NCBI RefSeq assembly: GCF_006965545.2
Contig: NZ_CP041372.2
Span: forward strand, 2,046,001-2,110,000
Direction: 5' to 3'
DNA: 64,000 bases
Source of the DNA: Paenalkalicoccus suaedae
Lineage (GTDB): Bacteria; Bacillota; Bacilli; Bacillales; Salisediminibacteriaceae
The notes beneath the pieces are model-generated. The model was not told where the DNA came from and did no database searches. It saw only the letters and a list, made by a program, of their open reading frames with translations. Position 1 is the first letter of the stretch; the number at the start of each line of letters is the position of its first letter. This document shows positions 9,878 to 20,000 of this stretch, piece after piece. The translations under genes and the position numbers were made by a program.

Positions 9878-10720
9878 AGGTGGAAGCTCTAATGAGATGT
9901 TCCCAAACTTACCTTGACGGAAGTCACGGAAGACGATTTCTGCAACTCGGTCATAGTCAACTAAGCCGCCCCCCATTAAACACCCGCGGCGCTTACCTAT
10001 CGCATCAAACATGTCTCCCATATCATCGGAGAGTTCCGTTAATTGATAACGGTTTTTCAACAATGTAGGATAATTAGCCGTTAAGAATCGCAATAAGAAG
10101 ACAGTCGCAGCTTGGAAATCAAAGATTTCTTCTTTAATGGCACCTGTTAATGCTAATCTAAAGCCGACTTGCTCGTCTTCGAACTTTGGCCATAAAATAC
10201 CTGGGGTATCAAGTAGTTCCATCTCTTTCCCTACTTTAATCCACTGCTGAGCTTTTGTGACACCTGGTCTGTCACCAATTCTAGCGATTTTTTTATTCGC
10301 TAGTTTATTGATTACCGTCGATTTACCTACGTTAGGGATACCTAAAATGAGCGTTCGAAGTGGTCTCGGATTGATCCCTTTTCTCTCCCATTTTTCTAAA
10401 AGAGGGGTTGCGAGCTCGCGTACTTTGCCAGGGATTAGATTCATTCCCTTGCCACGCTGAGCGTCGATTATTAAGCTTGTCATCTCATCCTGCTCAAAAT
10501 AATCGACCCACTTTTTCGTTGCTTCAGGATCGGCTAAATCGGATTTGTTGATTAATACAAGCTTAGGCTTTTGCCTAATTAGCTCGTCAACTAGAGGATT
10601 GCGTGAGGATAGCGGAATTCGCGCATCAACAACCTCTATGACGACATCAATTAAATTTAATTTTTCCTGGACCTGACGTTTTGCTTTTGCCATGTGCCCT
10701 GGATACCATTGAATGGTCAT
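9869..10720 (-). CDS. rbgA: Ribosome biogenesis GTPase RbgA (YlqF)
   Basis: Circularly permuted GTPase (283 aa) needed for late 50S assembly (L16 incorporation). The motif order is permuted as expected: G4 LINKSDLAD comes first, then G1 [12 protein letters not shown], and G3 [11 protein letters not shown]-terminal [14 protein letters not shown] and the C-terminal RNA-binding region ([21 protein letters not shown]) are present. It follows lepB by 13 nt and is ended by a terminator over its stop. Confidence 0.96.
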   Translation of the reverse strand: MTIQWYPGHMAKAKRQVQEKLNLIDVVIEVVDARIPLSSRNPLVDELIRQKPKLVLINKSDLADPEATKKWVDYFEQDEMTSLIIDAQRGKGMNLIPGKVRELATPLLEKWERKGINPRPLRTLILGIPNVGKSTVINKLANKKIARIGDRPGVTKAQQWIKVGKEMELLDTPGILWPKFEDEQVGFRLALTGAIKEEIFDFQAATVFLLRFLTANYPTLLKNRYQLTELSDDMGDMFDAIGKRRGCLMGGGLVDYDRVAEIVFRDFRQGKFGNISLELPPND

Positions 10721-10733
10721 GACTTACACCGCC

Positions 10734-11282
10734 TTAATTCACTACTCGTAATTCGTCAACCGGCCAAAAAATAACGTTGGCTTGCCCGACGATTTCGGAC
10801 TCCTCCACGACGTCTATATGGCGGCTGTCTTTACTGTATTGTCTGTTATCACCCATCACAAAATAGTGCCCGGGTGGAACGCGATCATATAGGGATACAT
10901 CCTCGAGCTCAAAATCAATTGTGAGAGGTAAAAATGCTGCCTCTTCTTTATACGCATCTAAATAAGGCTCATCAAATGGTTCTCCGTTTATATAAAGCGT
11001 ATCGTTTCTGTAGGCGATATGATCTCCTGGTAAACCTATAATTCGCTTTATGTAGTCTTTATCGACCTCTGCATGAAACACGATAATATCAAATCGATCC
11101 GGAGAGTCTACGGTATAACCAATTTTATTTACAATCATACGGTCTCTGTCACCGAGCGTTGGCATCATGGATTGTCCATCGACGACAATAGGTGCAAAGA
11201 AAAACTGTCTTAGTAAGAATGCAAGCACTAATGCGATCATTATGACCTTCATCCACTCAAATGTCTCTCTGGATGTTATCAT
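10734..11282 (-). CDS. lepB: Type I signal peptidase
   Basis: Membrane-bound signal peptidase (182 aa from this start) that cleaves Sec signal peptides outside the membrane. One N-terminal membrane segment (VIMIALVLAFLLRQFFF), catalytic Ser in VDGQSMMPTL, catalytic Lys in YIKRIIGLPGD and the family motif FVMGDNRQYSKDSRHI. ATG at 11282 is preferred because AGAGGGG lies 6 nt upstream; in-frame codons at 11300 and 11309 lack a ribosome site. It sits between rplS and rbgA. Confidence 0.95.
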   Translation of the reverse strand: MITSRETFEWMKVIMIALVLAFLLRQFFFAPIVVDGQSMMPTLGDRDRMIVNKIGYTVDSPDRFDIIVFHAEVDKDYIKRIIGLPGDHIAYRNDTLYINGEPFDEPYLDAYKEEAAFLPLTIDFELEDVSLYDRVPPGHYFVMGDNRQYSKDSRHIDVVEESEIVGQANVIFWPVDELRVVN

Positions 11283-11367
11283 CAGCTTCCCCTCTTTCAT
11301 ACGTCCCATACAAACTTGGCTATATGTAGTTTACCATACTTTTTGTAAAAGGCTAATGCATGTAAAA

Positions 11368-11393
11368 ACCCACTAGAGCATGCTCTAGTGGGT
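11368..11393 (-). terminator. Terminator after rplS
   Basis: Perfect palindrome ACCCACTAGAGCA and its complement, followed on the minus strand by TTTTTAC, 30 nt past the rplS stop. Confidence 0.9.
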
Positions 11394-11422
11394 CTATGCG
11401 GATGCCTCGGCACCCAGCATGA

Positions 11423-11764
11423 TTATCTTTCTCTGATACGCGCTGCTTTACCACGTAATGCACGTAGGTAATATAGCTTCGCACGACGTACTCTACCGCG
11501 ACGAGAAACCTCGATCTTTTCGATACGAGGAGAGTGTACTGGGAAAGTACGCTCAACTCCAACGCTGTTAGATACTTTACGAACAGTGAAAGTTTCGCTG
11601 ATTCCAGATCCGCGGCGCTTAATTACAACACCTTCGAATACCTGGATACGCTCGCGAGTTCCCTCAACTACCTTTGCGTGAACTTTTAAAGTGTCACCCG
11701 CACGAAATTCAGGGTTATCCGTTTTAAGCTGCTCTTTAGTGATATCACGAATTAATTGTTCCAT
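11423..11764 (-). CDS. rplS: 50S ribosomal protein L19
   Basis: L19 (113 aa), at the 30S-50S interface. Characteristic blocks: [49 protein letters not shown] and [26 protein letters not shown] 11764 with AAGGAGG upstream. It has its own promoter and a leader, so it can be made independently of trmD. Confidence 0.98.
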   Translation of the reverse strand: MEQLIRDITKEQLKTDNPEFRAGDTLKVHAKVVEGTRERIQVFEGVVIKRRGSGISETFTVRKVSNSVGVERTFPVHSPRIEKIEVSRRGRVRRAKLYYLRALRGKAARIRER

Positions 11765-11846
11765 TTCTGTTCGCCTCCTTCCCTACAGATACTCTTGATG
11801 GTATATGCATCATCAGCGGAATATCTTGATCTGGCTTAAAGCCACA
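11765..11846 (-). ncRNA. Candidate L19 autoregulatory leader
   Basis: The ~80-nt 5' untranslated region of rplS. It can form small hairpins (GGC-tttaa-GCC at 11836-11826 and GATG...CATC around 11811-11791) just before the AAGGAGG site. An L19 leader family is known in Bacillus (Rfam L19_leader); I assign it from location and potential pairing only. Confidence 0.4.
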
Positions 11847-11852
11847 ACGAAA

Positions 11853-11881
11853 ATAATACCATACATACCAAATGGATTCAA
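11853..11881 (-). promoter_or_regulatory. Sigma-A promoter of rplS
   Basis: TTGAAT (11881-11876), 17-nt spacer, TATTAT (11858-11853) on the minus strand, between the trmD stop and rplS. Predicted start near 11846. Confidence 0.75.
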
Positions 11882-11889
11882 GAACAAGT

Positions 11890-12624
11890 TTACTCTTTTG
11901 TAAACTTATCAATAATAGCTTGATCCTTAGGTGTAAGATCTGCCTTAGAGAGCATATCAGGTCTGCGCGTAAACGTGCGCTTTAGTGATTCTTGACGCCG
12001 CCACGCTTCGATCTTGGCGTGATGACCAGATAAAAGCACGTCAGGTACCTTCATGCCTTCAAACTCAGCAGGACGCGTGTAGTGAGGATATTCAAGTAAA
12101 CCAGTACTATGAGAGTCCGTTACTGCAGAAGTCTCATTGCCAAGCGCTCCTTGCTGGAGTCTCGTCACACTGTCTGCAATGACCATAGCGCCAATTTCAC
12201 CGCCTGTTAGGACATAATCCCCTATCGACACCTCATCGGTCACTAGGTGCTCCCTAATTCGCTCATCAAAGCCTTCATAATGTCCACAAATGAGGATAAG
12301 TTCATCCTCTTGAGCAAACTCCTCTGCTTTTTTTTGCGAATACGGTTCTCCTTGCGGACATAAAAGGACGACTCGTGGCGATTTGCCTTTCGCCTGCTCT
12401 TTTACATGCTTTACTGCATCAAAAAGAGGCTGAGGCGTTAATACCATGCCGCCACCCCCTCCGTAAGGGTAGTCATCCACACGCTGATGGCGATCTTTTG
12501 AAAACTCTCTAAAGTTGACGACATGAAAAGAGACGACGTCTCTATCTTGGGCTTGCTTTAAAATAGAGTGAGAGAATAATCCGTCAAACATTTCAGGAAA
12601 CAACGTAAGTATCGTCATTTTCAT
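11890..12624 (-). CDS. trmD: tRNA (guanine-37-N1)-methyltransferase
   Basis: TrmD (244 aa), which methylates G37 in tRNAs to prevent frameshifting. SPOUT trefoil-knot motifs are clear: [50 protein letters not shown], and the C-terminal [14 protein letters not shown] plus [19 protein letters not shown] 12624 overlaps the rimM TGA by one base; a second ATG two codons in is possible. Part of the khpA-ylqD-rimM-trmD cluster. Confidence 0.97.
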   Translation of the reverse strand: MKMTILTLFPEMFDGLFSHSILKQAQDRDVVSFHVVNFREFSKDRHQRVDDYPYGGGGGMVLTPQPLFDAVKHVKEQAKGKSPRVVLLCPQGEPYSQKKAEEFAQEDELILICGHYEGFDERIREHLVTDEVSIGDYVLTGGEIGAMVIADSVTRLQQGALGNETSAVTDSHSTGLLEYPHYTRPAEFEGMKVPDVLLSGHHAKIEAWRRQESLKRTFTRRPDMLSKADLTPKDQAIIDKFTKE

Positions 12625-13148
12625 CAGTCTAACAGCCCCTCCATTGGAGTTATGATGACGAGCTTTTGATTTAAATCAACTTTAGCGACGACATCATCAA
12701 TATATGGAATAAGTACTTCCTTTTTAGAATCAGGTCGTTTTACTACCCATACATCGTTAGCTCCTGGAGAAAGGATCTCCGTTATTTTACCGATTGCTTC
12801 TCCATCAGCCGTTTCTACTTCAAGTCCAATAATGTCATGATAGTAGTATTCACCTTCAGAGAGCTCATCGTCCTGCATGTCAGCTGTATTTACTTTTAAA
12901 AGCGAATCTTTAAATACTTCCACGTCGTTCACATTCGAGTAGCCAGCAAACGTAAGCAAGTCAAATTGCTTATGCTGACGCCAAGACTCAACCGTTACTG
13001 GAAGCGGATCTTTTCCAGCTTGGAAAATTGTCAACTGCATTCCCTTTGCATATCGTCGCTCTGGGAAATCAGTACGCGAAATGACGCGCACCTCTCCACG
13101 AATGCCGTGGGTGTTGACGATTTTACCAACGTTGAGAAAATCACTCAT
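12624..13148 (-). CDS. rimM: 16S rRNA maturation factor RimM
   Basis: RimM (174 aa) assists 30S head assembly by binding S19. The N-terminal barrel starts [19 protein letters not shown]; the C-terminal PRC barrel has [26 protein letters not shown] and [13 protein letters not shown] 13148 has GGAGG 8 nt upstream, overlaps the ylqD stop by 8 nt and matches the family N-terminus, unlike the longer frame from 13169. Confidence 0.96.
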   Translation of the reverse strand: MSDFLNVGKIVNTHGIRGEVRVISRTDFPERRYAKGMQLTIFQAGKDPLPVTVESWRQHKQFDLLTFAGYSNVNDVEVFKDSLLKVNTADMQDDELSEGEYYYHDIIGLEVETADGEAIGKITEILSPGANDVWVVKRPDSKKEVLIPYIDDVVAKVDLNQKLVIITPMEGLLD

Positions 13149-13557
13149 CTTCCATGCCTCCGCCATCACGAAGCTCGTGCACGATACCGTCTTTAATAAC
13201 GATCTCTGTGCCTTTTAGGATGTCTTCCCAGTTGTCGCCCTCTTCCACTTTCTCGATCATTTGAATCGTACCTTCACGAAGCTCTGCACCAATTTCTAGC
13301 TCATCTAATTGACCTAGCTTAAGCTCAAGCTGACGGATACGCTCTTTACGCTTAGCCACTTCTTTATTAAAGCTTTCCTTCAGTGACTTTTGATAGTTCG
13401 GATCCGTATTTTCTTTCATCTTTTTATGTAAGACGAATTCAAGCTGCTTAAGCTCTTTCGTTAGCTGATACTGACGGGAAAGAAATTGCTCTTTTAGCTT
13501 TGTGCGGCTATCTTCAGTAAGAATTTGTTTAACAACAACTTTTTTGATGATTTCCAT
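13141..13557 (-). CDS. ylqD: YlqD family protein
   Basis: 138-aa, highly charged, largely helical protein of the conserved but uncharacterised YlqD family. Residues ~15-90 are a predicted coiled coil ([37 protein letters not shown]), followed by a short beta-rich tail ([14 protein letters not shown]). It sits between khpA and rimM, the conserved position in Bacillus, and overlaps rimM, so a link to RNA or ribosome metabolism is plausible from context only. Confidence 0.88.
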   Translation of the reverse strand: MEIIKKVVVKQILTEDSRTKLKEQFLSRQYQLTKELKQLEFVLHKKMKENTDPNYQKSLKESFNKEVAKRKERIRQLELKLGQLDELEIGAELREGTIQMIEKVEEGDNWEDILKGTEIVIKDGIVHELRDGGGMEDE

Positions 13558-13612
13558 GTATAGTACCTCCTAATAATTTAACGCTTTCTCTATTGTATCA
13601 TTTTTTATATCG

Positions 13613-13639
13613 AAAAAAAGGGTGAGGTTTCCCTCACCC
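13613..13639 (-). terminator. Terminator between khpA and ylqD
   Basis: Stem GGGTGAG / CTCACCC with a short GAAAC loop, then seven T on the minus strand. It starts a few bases past the khpA stop and may reduce read-through from rpsP-khpA into ylqD-rimM-trmD. Confidence 0.8.
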
Positions 13640-13642
13640 TTT

Positions 13643-13870
13643 TTACCCGATTTCCAATTGAATGCGTGTATTGCGGTTTGTGCCAGCGGCATAGACAACG
13701 GATCGAATCGCTTTCGCAATTCGGCCCTGCTTTCCGATGACCTTCCCCATATCATCCGCATGAACCTCTAATCTAATTGTGAGTGAATGCTCGTCTTGCT
13801 GTTCGGTAACGCGGACATCGTCCGGATAGTCAACTAATGCTTTTGCAATCGATTCAACAAGTTCTTTCAT
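13643..13870 (-). CDS. khpA: KH-domain RNA-binding protein KhpA (YlqC)
   Basis: 75-aa single KH-domain protein that, with KhpB, binds RNA and affects cell elongation in Firmicutes. The GxxG loop is in MGKVIGKQGRIAKAIRSVV; MKELVESIAKALVDYPDDVRV is the family start. ATG 13870 is chosen over ATG 13879 because GGGGTG lies 6 nt from the former and abuts the latter. Directly downstream of rpsP. Confidence 0.93.
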   Translation of the reverse strand: MKELVESIAKALVDYPDDVRVTEQQDEHSLTIRLEVHADDMGKVIGKQGRIAKAIRSVVYAAGTNRNTRIQLEIG

Positions 13871-13891
13871 CACATTCACCCCGCAGTCAGA

Positions 13892-14164
13892 TTACTTTCC
13901 GTTTTTTGCATTGTGAAGCTGTTCCATAAGACCAGCTTTTGAGAAAAGGTTGCGAACTGTATCAGAAGGCTTCGCGCCATCTAGCATCCACTTTAATGCT
14001 GCTTCTTGATCAACATTAAATTCAATAGGATTCTTAAGTGGGTTGTATGTCCCGATCTCTTCAATAAAACGTCCGTCACGTGGTGCGCGAGAATCTGCAA
14101 CAACCACACGATAGAACGGAGATTTTTTCGCTCCCATTCGCTTTAAACGAATTTTAACTGCCAT
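13892..14164 (-). CDS. rpsP: 30S ribosomal protein S16
   Basis: S16 (90 aa, family length): [40 protein letters not shown] and [24 protein letters not shown] 14164 follows GGAGGTG at good spacing; five extra in-frame codons upstream do not belong. It lies between ffh and khpA; the 144-nt gap upstream has a TATAAT on the minus strand (about 14195) without a convincing -35. Confidence 0.97.
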   Translation of the reverse strand: MAVKIRLKRMGAKKSPFYRVVVADSRAPRDGRFIEEIGTYNPLKNPIEFNVDQEAALKWMLDGAKPSDTVRNLFSKAGLMEQLHNAKNGK

Positions 14165-14308
14165 GTGTTTCACCTCCAAAAATATATCACACGATTAATT
14201 ATACTATCAGAAACCCTCCAAAAGATCAACCCTAGTAAAGTAAAAAATCTTTACAGCTTAAAAAGTCAGTCATTTCAAGCGTTCAGGAGAGTTTCCCACC
14301 GCTCATTT

Positions 14309-15652
14309 TTACATAAACGGCATTTTAAATCCACCTTTTTTCTTTCCTTTTGTCATTCCAGTCATCTGTTTCATCATTTTTTTCATTTCATCAAACTGTT
14401 TAATAAGTCGGTTGACCTCTTGAATCGATCGTCCGCTTCCTTTTGCAATTCGACGACGACGACTTGCGTTCAACAAAGCAGGTTCTTCTCTCTCTGCTTT
14501 TGTCATCGATTTTACTATCGCTTCGATATGAACAATCTGCTTATCGTCTACCTGAATATTTTTAAGACCTTTCATCTTTCCAGCTCCAGGCATCATTTGT
14601 AAGAGCTCATCTAGTGGGCCCATCTCCTTCACCTGTGCAAGCTGATCTAAAAAGTCATCAAATGTTAAATCATTATTTCGCATTTTTCGCTCAAGCTCTT
14701 TCGCCTTCGCTTCGTCTACGTTTGTTTGCGCTTTTTCGATAAGAGAAAGCACATCACCCATACCTAAAATACGAGATGCCATTCTTTCAGGGTGGAACGG
14801 CTCAAGCGCATCTGTCTTTTCGCCCATACCTGCAAATTTAATAGGCATGCCTGTTACAGCCTTAACAGATATCGCTGCACCACCACGCGTGTCACCATCA
14901 AGCTTGGTCATCACAACGCCGGTAATGCCTAGGCGCTCATTAAAGTTTTCCGCTACGTTCACGGCATCTTGCCCTGTCATCGCATCGATCACAAGTAAAA
15001 TCTCGTCAGGCTTCGTCACTTCTTTAATTTCATCGAGCTCACTCATCAGATTTTCGTCGACATGTAAACGTCCGGCTGTATCGATCAGGACATAGTCATG
15101 ATGTTCTTCCTTGGCTTTTTCAATTGCTTGCTTTGCAATTTCGACAGGGCTAACCTGATCTCCGAGTGAAAAAACAGGCATATCAAGTTGCTTACCGAGT
15201 GTCTCAAGCTGTTTAATCGCTGCCGGACGATAAATATCCGCCGCAACCATTAAAGGCTTACGATTATGCTTCTTACGTAAGTGATGAGCAAGCTTACCAG
15301 TCGTCGTTGTTTTACCTGCACCTTGAAGACCTACCATCATGACGACAGTTGGTGGCTTATTAGCTGTAGCGATTTTACTCTGTTCGCCACCCATAAGCTT
15401 TGTTAACTCCTCATTAACAACCTTAATAACCTGTTGCCCCGGCGTTAAGCTATCCATGACCTCTTGGCCCACAGCACGCTCTTTTACATCAGCAACAAAC
15501 TTTTTTACGACCTTAAAGTTAACGTCGGCCTCTAAAAGCGCGAGACGAACCTCTCGCATCATTTCTTTTACGTCTTGCTCCGATACCTTCCCTTTACCAC
15601 GGATCTTTTTTAGCGTTCCTTGCAGACGTTCCGCTAAACCTTCAAACGCCAT
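14309..15652 (-). CDS. ffh: Signal recognition particle protein Ffh
   Basis: SRP54 GTPase (447 aa) that binds scRNA and signal peptides and docks on FtsY. N domain (MAFEGLAERLQGTLKKIRGKG), G domain with GLQGAGKTTTTGKLA, DTAGRLHVDE and TKLDGDTRGGAA, and a methionine-rich M domain (LLQMMPGAGKMKG ... FDEMKKMMKQMTGM). ATG 15652, preceded by AGGAGG, 13 nt after ylxM. Confidence 0.98.
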   Translation of the reverse strand: MAFEGLAERLQGTLKKIRGKGKVSEQDVKEMMREVRLALLEADVNFKVVKKFVADVKERAVGQEVMDSLTPGQQVIKVVNEELTKLMGGEQSKIATANKPPTVVMMVGLQGAGKTTTTGKLAHHLRKKHNRKPLMVAADIYRPAAIKQLETLGKQLDMPVFSLGDQVSPVEIAKQAIEKAKEEHHDYVLIDTAGRLHVDENLMSELDEIKEVTKPDEILLVIDAMTGQDAVNVAENFNERLGITGVVMTKLDGDTRGGAAISVKAVTGMPIKFAGMGEKTDALEPFHPERMASRILGMGDVLSLIEKAQTNVDEAKAKELERKMRNNDLTFDDFLDQLAQVKEMGPLDELLQMMPGAGKMKGLKNIQVDDKQIVHIEAIVKSMTKAEREEPALLNASRRRRIAKGSGRSIQEVNRLIKQFDEMKKMMKQMTGMTKGKKKGGFKMPFM

Positions 15653-15665
15653 GAATATCCGCCTC

Positions 15666-15992
15666 CTATTCTAAATTCTCCAGTGCCGTCACTACTTCAC
15701 GTAGCTTAGCCGTATCCTCTTCTTCAATTAATTCTTTTAGAGACTCCATAAGCTTTTTTCTTTCGTCATATTTCGAAAAAAGGGCAAGCTTCGCTTCATA
15801 CTCTTCAAGCATCGCTTCTGTCCGTCTAATATTGTCATAGATAGCCTGTCTAGACACGTTATAGTGCTCTGCTATTTCACCGAGCGACCAGTCATCTAAA
15901 TAGTACATATCCATATAATGACGCTGTTTATCTGTTAATAACGATTGATAAAAGTCAAATAAATAATTCATCCGAACCGTTTTTTCGATCAT
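15666..15992 (-). CDS. ylxM: UPF0122 protein YlxM, SRP-associated HTH protein
   Basis: 108-aa helix-turn-helix protein of the UPF0122 family. It starts [26 protein letters not shown] and the HTH is [28 protein letters not shown], like sigma-factor region 4. In streptococci its relative modulates SRP GTPase activity; the ffh-ftsY neighbourhood fits. ATG 15992 with AAGGAGG upstream. Confidence 0.93.
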   Translation of the reverse strand: MIEKTVRMNYLFDFYQSLLTDKQRHYMDMYYLDDWSLGEIAEHYNVSRQAIYDNIRRTEAMLEEYEAKLALFSKYDERKKLMESLKELIEEEDTAKLREVVTALENLE

Positions 15993-16070
15993 GGAGACGC
16001 CTCCTTGTTAAGGTATATCCCTTTACATACTTAAATCGTACAGGAGGCGCATAGGGGTGTCAAGCGAGCT

Positions 16071-17066
16071 CTATTCCGCGCGCTCCTCCGCTTCTTGAAG
16101 AACGTCAGCAAATAGTCCGTTGACATACTGCTCTGCGTTAAACTCGTGCAAATCATCTGCTCCTTCACCGAGTCCGACAAGCTTTACAGGGATATCGAGC
16201 TCATTACGAATAGCAAGCACGATTCCACCTTTTGCTGTTCCATCAAGCTTAGTTAACACAATCCCCGTTACTTCCGTAGATTGACCGAAGGTTTTTGCTT
16301 GGCTCATCGCATTTTGACCGGTTGTAGCATCTAACACGAGAAGGACCTCATGAGGTGCGTCAGGGATTTCACGCGTCAACACACGCTTTACTTTCTCTAG
16401 CTCATTCATTAAGTTGACTTTATTCTGCAGACGCCCAGCCGTATCGCACAGCAGGACATCCACCCCTTTTGATTTGGCAGAGTGAATCGCATCGTACATA
16501 ACGGCCGCCGGGTCGGAGCCTGCCTGCTGTTTAATCACGTCCACGCCTGCTCGTTCTCCCCACACTTCAAGTTGTTCAATCGCACCAGCACGGAAGGTAT
16601 CTCCAGCTGCTAGCATGACTTTCTTTCCTTCTGCTTTTAGCTTATGCGCAAGCTTTCCGATCGACGTCGTCTTTCCAACGCCATTCACGCCAACAAATAA
16701 ATACACAGTTAACCCGTCCGCATTTACTCGAAGCTCTGTTTCATCTTCTGATTTTTGGAGAAGCTCTGCAAGCTTCTCAGAAATAACTGGCTGAATGTCT
16801 TTCGCGTCTTTAATATTGCGACGCTTCGCCTCATCGCGAAGTGTATCTACAAGCTCCATTACCGTGTTAACGCCAACGTCTGCTCCAATTAAAAGCTCTT
16901 CAAGCTCTTCAAAAAATTCCTCGTCAACCGTGCGATAATCCTTTACAAGCTCATTCATTGCACCGACAAAATTGTCACGTGTTTTCGTTAGTCCATCGCG
17001 AAACTTTTCCGTCACAGAATCGGTTTGCGTAGATAGTTTATCTTTTAATTTCTTAAAAAAACTCAT
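16071..17066 (-). CDS. ftsY: Signal recognition particle receptor FtsY
   Basis: SRP receptor GTPase (331 aa) delivering ribosome-nascent chains to SecYEG. Short N domain (MSFFKKLKDKLSTQTDS), then G domain with GVNGVGKTTSIGKLA, DTFRAGAIEQL, DTAGRLQNKVNLM and TKLDGTAKGG. ATG 17066 is preferred since GGAGG is 6 nt upstream but abuts the ATG at 17072. It follows smc by 12 nt. Confidence 0.97.
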   Translation of the reverse strand: MSFFKKLKDKLSTQTDSVTEKFRDGLTKTRDNFVGAMNELVKDYRTVDEEFFEELEELLIGADVGVNTVMELVDTLRDEAKRRNIKDAKDIQPVISEKLAELLQKSEDETELRVNADGLTVYLFVGVNGVGKTTSIGKLAHKLKAEGKKVMLAAGDTFRAGAIEQLEVWGERAGVDVIKQQAGSDPAAVMYDAIHSAKSKGVDVLLCDTAGRLQNKVNLMNELEKVKRVLTREIPDAPHEVLLVLDATTGQNAMSQAKTFGQSTEVTGIVLTKLDGTAKGGIVLAIRNELDIPVKLVGLGEGADDLHEFNAEQYVNGLFADVLQEAEERAE

Positions 17067-17078
17067 CGTCATCCTCCT

Positions 17079-20000
17079 CTACCGTCTTGCGGCTTCTTTT
17101 TGTGTGCCTACAAAATGCTGCGATTCTTCAAGTTTTACCGATACTAAATTCGAGACACCAGATTCCTGCATAGTAACGCCATATAAAACATCCGCTTTCT
17201 CCATCGTCCCCTTGCGATGCGTGACTACAATAAACTGCGTCTCTTGCGAAAATTCTTTTAAGTACGTCGCAAATCGAACAACATTCGCTTCATCAAGTGC
17301 CGCTTCTACCTCATCTAACACACAAAACGGAACTGGTCGTACTTTTAGAATAGAGAATAATAGCGCGATTGCAGTCAATGCTCTCTCACCGCCTGATAGG
17401 AGTCCTAAGTGTTGCAGTTTTTTACCTGGTGGTTGCGCAATAATATCCACGCCAGTGTGCAAAATATCGTCTTTATTCGTGAGCTTAAGCTCTGCTGTTC
17501 CTCCACCAAACATTTGCGTAAACACTTGCTCAAAGTGACCTTTAATCTCCTCAAACGTCTCCTTAAAGCGTCTCGTCATCTCTTCATCCATCTCTTCAAT
17601 AACGGAATGAAGAGCCGCCTTCGCTTGCTCTAAATCCTCTTTTTGATCAAGTAAGAAGATGTATCGCTCGCTGACGCGTTCATACTCTTCAATCGCGCCT
17701 ACGTTCACATCTCCAAGCTCTTCAAGAGACATCTTTAATAGCTTTACCTGTTCGAGTGCATCCTCATACTCAATCTCTAAAGGATACTCTCGTTTAGCAC
17801 GATCAAATGATAGCTCATATTCCTCTTGGAGACGAGTGAGTCTTGTATCAAGCTCCACATCTAGACGATTCAGCTTAATTTCAGCGTCATGGTGCACCTG
17901 TGTTATATACTGCACCTGCTTCGAGGTTTCTTTTACTTCCGTCTCAAGAGCATCTCGCCCATTTTGCAGTTCATCACGCTCTAAGCGAAGTTTATTCATC
18001 CGCTTCCACATTTGCTCTTTTTCCGTGCGCTTCTTCTCAATCTCTTGATTAATCTCACTCTGATCCATCGTTTCAGAGGATGCTTCTTTCTCAAGAAACG
18101 CATGAGCCTCTTCTTTCTTGACAATATCTTGATGGAGTTTCGTCCACTCTTCTTTAAGCAGAGCAGTTGATTCCTTTGCATATGTTACCTGCTCCTGCTT
18201 CGTTGCAAGTGCAATTTGCTTCTCCATCCTACGCCTTTGTAGCTCTTCACGAGCAGAGTCATCAAGCTCCTTTTTGCTAGAAGCCTCCTCGATCGACGTA
18301 TTGAGCTCTCGAATGGATACGTCTGTTTTAGCCAACTCTTCTTCTAGCTCTTTTAAGCGATCTTCTTTATCTTCAACGTCCGCTACGACTTCACGTTGTT
18401 CTAAATCATAAACCTGGAGTCTATCATTTAATGCAGAAAGCGCAAGCTCTTGTTGATCGACAAGCATCTTCGCCTCTCGCTCACGACTACGAAGCTCTTC
18501 TCCTTCAGTTTCCACTTCTTTTTGCTCTTCTTCAATCGTTGCTAATGAGCCTTTTGCAGTTTGAAGCTCTTCTTCTAACTGCTTCGTTTGATTTTGAAGC
18601 GTAGTGATTTTACCTGTTAACGAATCCATCTCCTGCTGACGACCTAAAAGCTGTCCTTGCTTCTTTTGGAGACTACCACCAGTCATTGCACCGCCGGGAT
18701 TTACTACGTCCCCTTCTAACGTCACGATGCGAGTGCGGTAATTTAGTCGTTGTGCGATGGCCCTTGCTGTAGTTAAATCCGTTGCAATAACTACATTACC
18801 TAATAAGTGACGAATGACATGCTGATAGCGGTCCTCCGTCTTTATGAGCTCGCTCGCTACTCCTATATAGCCATCCATGCCTTCTAATTCGTCCGCCCGA
18901 GCTAAAAGCCTAGACTTGACGACATTCATTGGTAAAAATGTTGCTCGTCCTAAGCGACGTTCTTTTAAAAAGGCAATCGCAGATCGACCCGTTGCCTCAT
19001 CCTCTACAATAACGTGTTGCTGACTAGCTCCAAGCGCGATATCAATAGCAGTTTGATAATCTGCTCGTACATCAATCATCTCTGCTACTGCCCCATGTAA
19101 GCCCTTAAAGGATCGGTCACGTTCTTTTAAGAGCTCTTTTACTCCTTGGAAAAATCCAGCGTACTCCTGTTGCATGCTAACAAGCGTTTCGTATCTAGCT
19201 TCTAACTGTTGCAAATGTCTAAGACCCTCATAGTAAAGCGTCTGATTTTTATCATAAGAAGCTGCCTTCTTTTCCTTACGTACTTTGAGCTCTTGATGTT
19301 TCGCAAGAAGATCATCTATCTCTTTTTTTACATTAGAAAGCGTTTCATGTGCTTGCTGCAATTGCTCTTTTGTTGCTGTTCGTTTTTCAACTAAATCCTT
19401 ATTTTCTCCCGATTTACGTACTTGTCTAGACTGGTATTTTTCTAATTGCTCTACGACATATGTACGTTCATTCTTTAAGGAAGCCTGTTTATTTAATAAA
19501 TCAATATAATCCGCCTTCAAGTCCTCTAATGTTGCTTCAGACTGAAGCGCTGTCTGAGCAAGCTCTTTTTCTATTGAATGAAGAGCAGCGCGTGTCTCTG
19601 CTACAAGCTGCTCTTTATCAACGAGCTCGTGCTGCTTATCTTCAAGCTTTTGTGCTAGCTCCTCGCGAGCATGACGAAGCTCGTTTAACTCTGTCACATA
19701 TTGATGCTTATTTTGCGCGTAGTTCTTATTACGCTCTACAAGTACTTGCTTGAGTCCTTCTTGCTTTTCTAACGACTCACTGATATGAAGTAAAGACTCT
19801 TGAAGCTCTTCAATAGCTTGATCAAGCGTTTTAATATGCGCCTTTTGACGAGCTACCTTCGCTTCCATACCAGTGGCAGTAGCCTCTAGTCGTTGCTTTC
19901 TTGCTTCAAGGTTTTCGAGCTCTTCTTTACGATTAGTCCACTTTTCGTGGAGATCTTCGATTTCGAAGGCTAGTAACCCTGTTTCAATTTGCTTTAATTC

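Noticed and set aside
9638-9892. 84-codon plus-strand frame antisense to the small rbgA-rnhB frame
   Set aside because: No ribosome site and it crosses the rbgA terminator and stop region.
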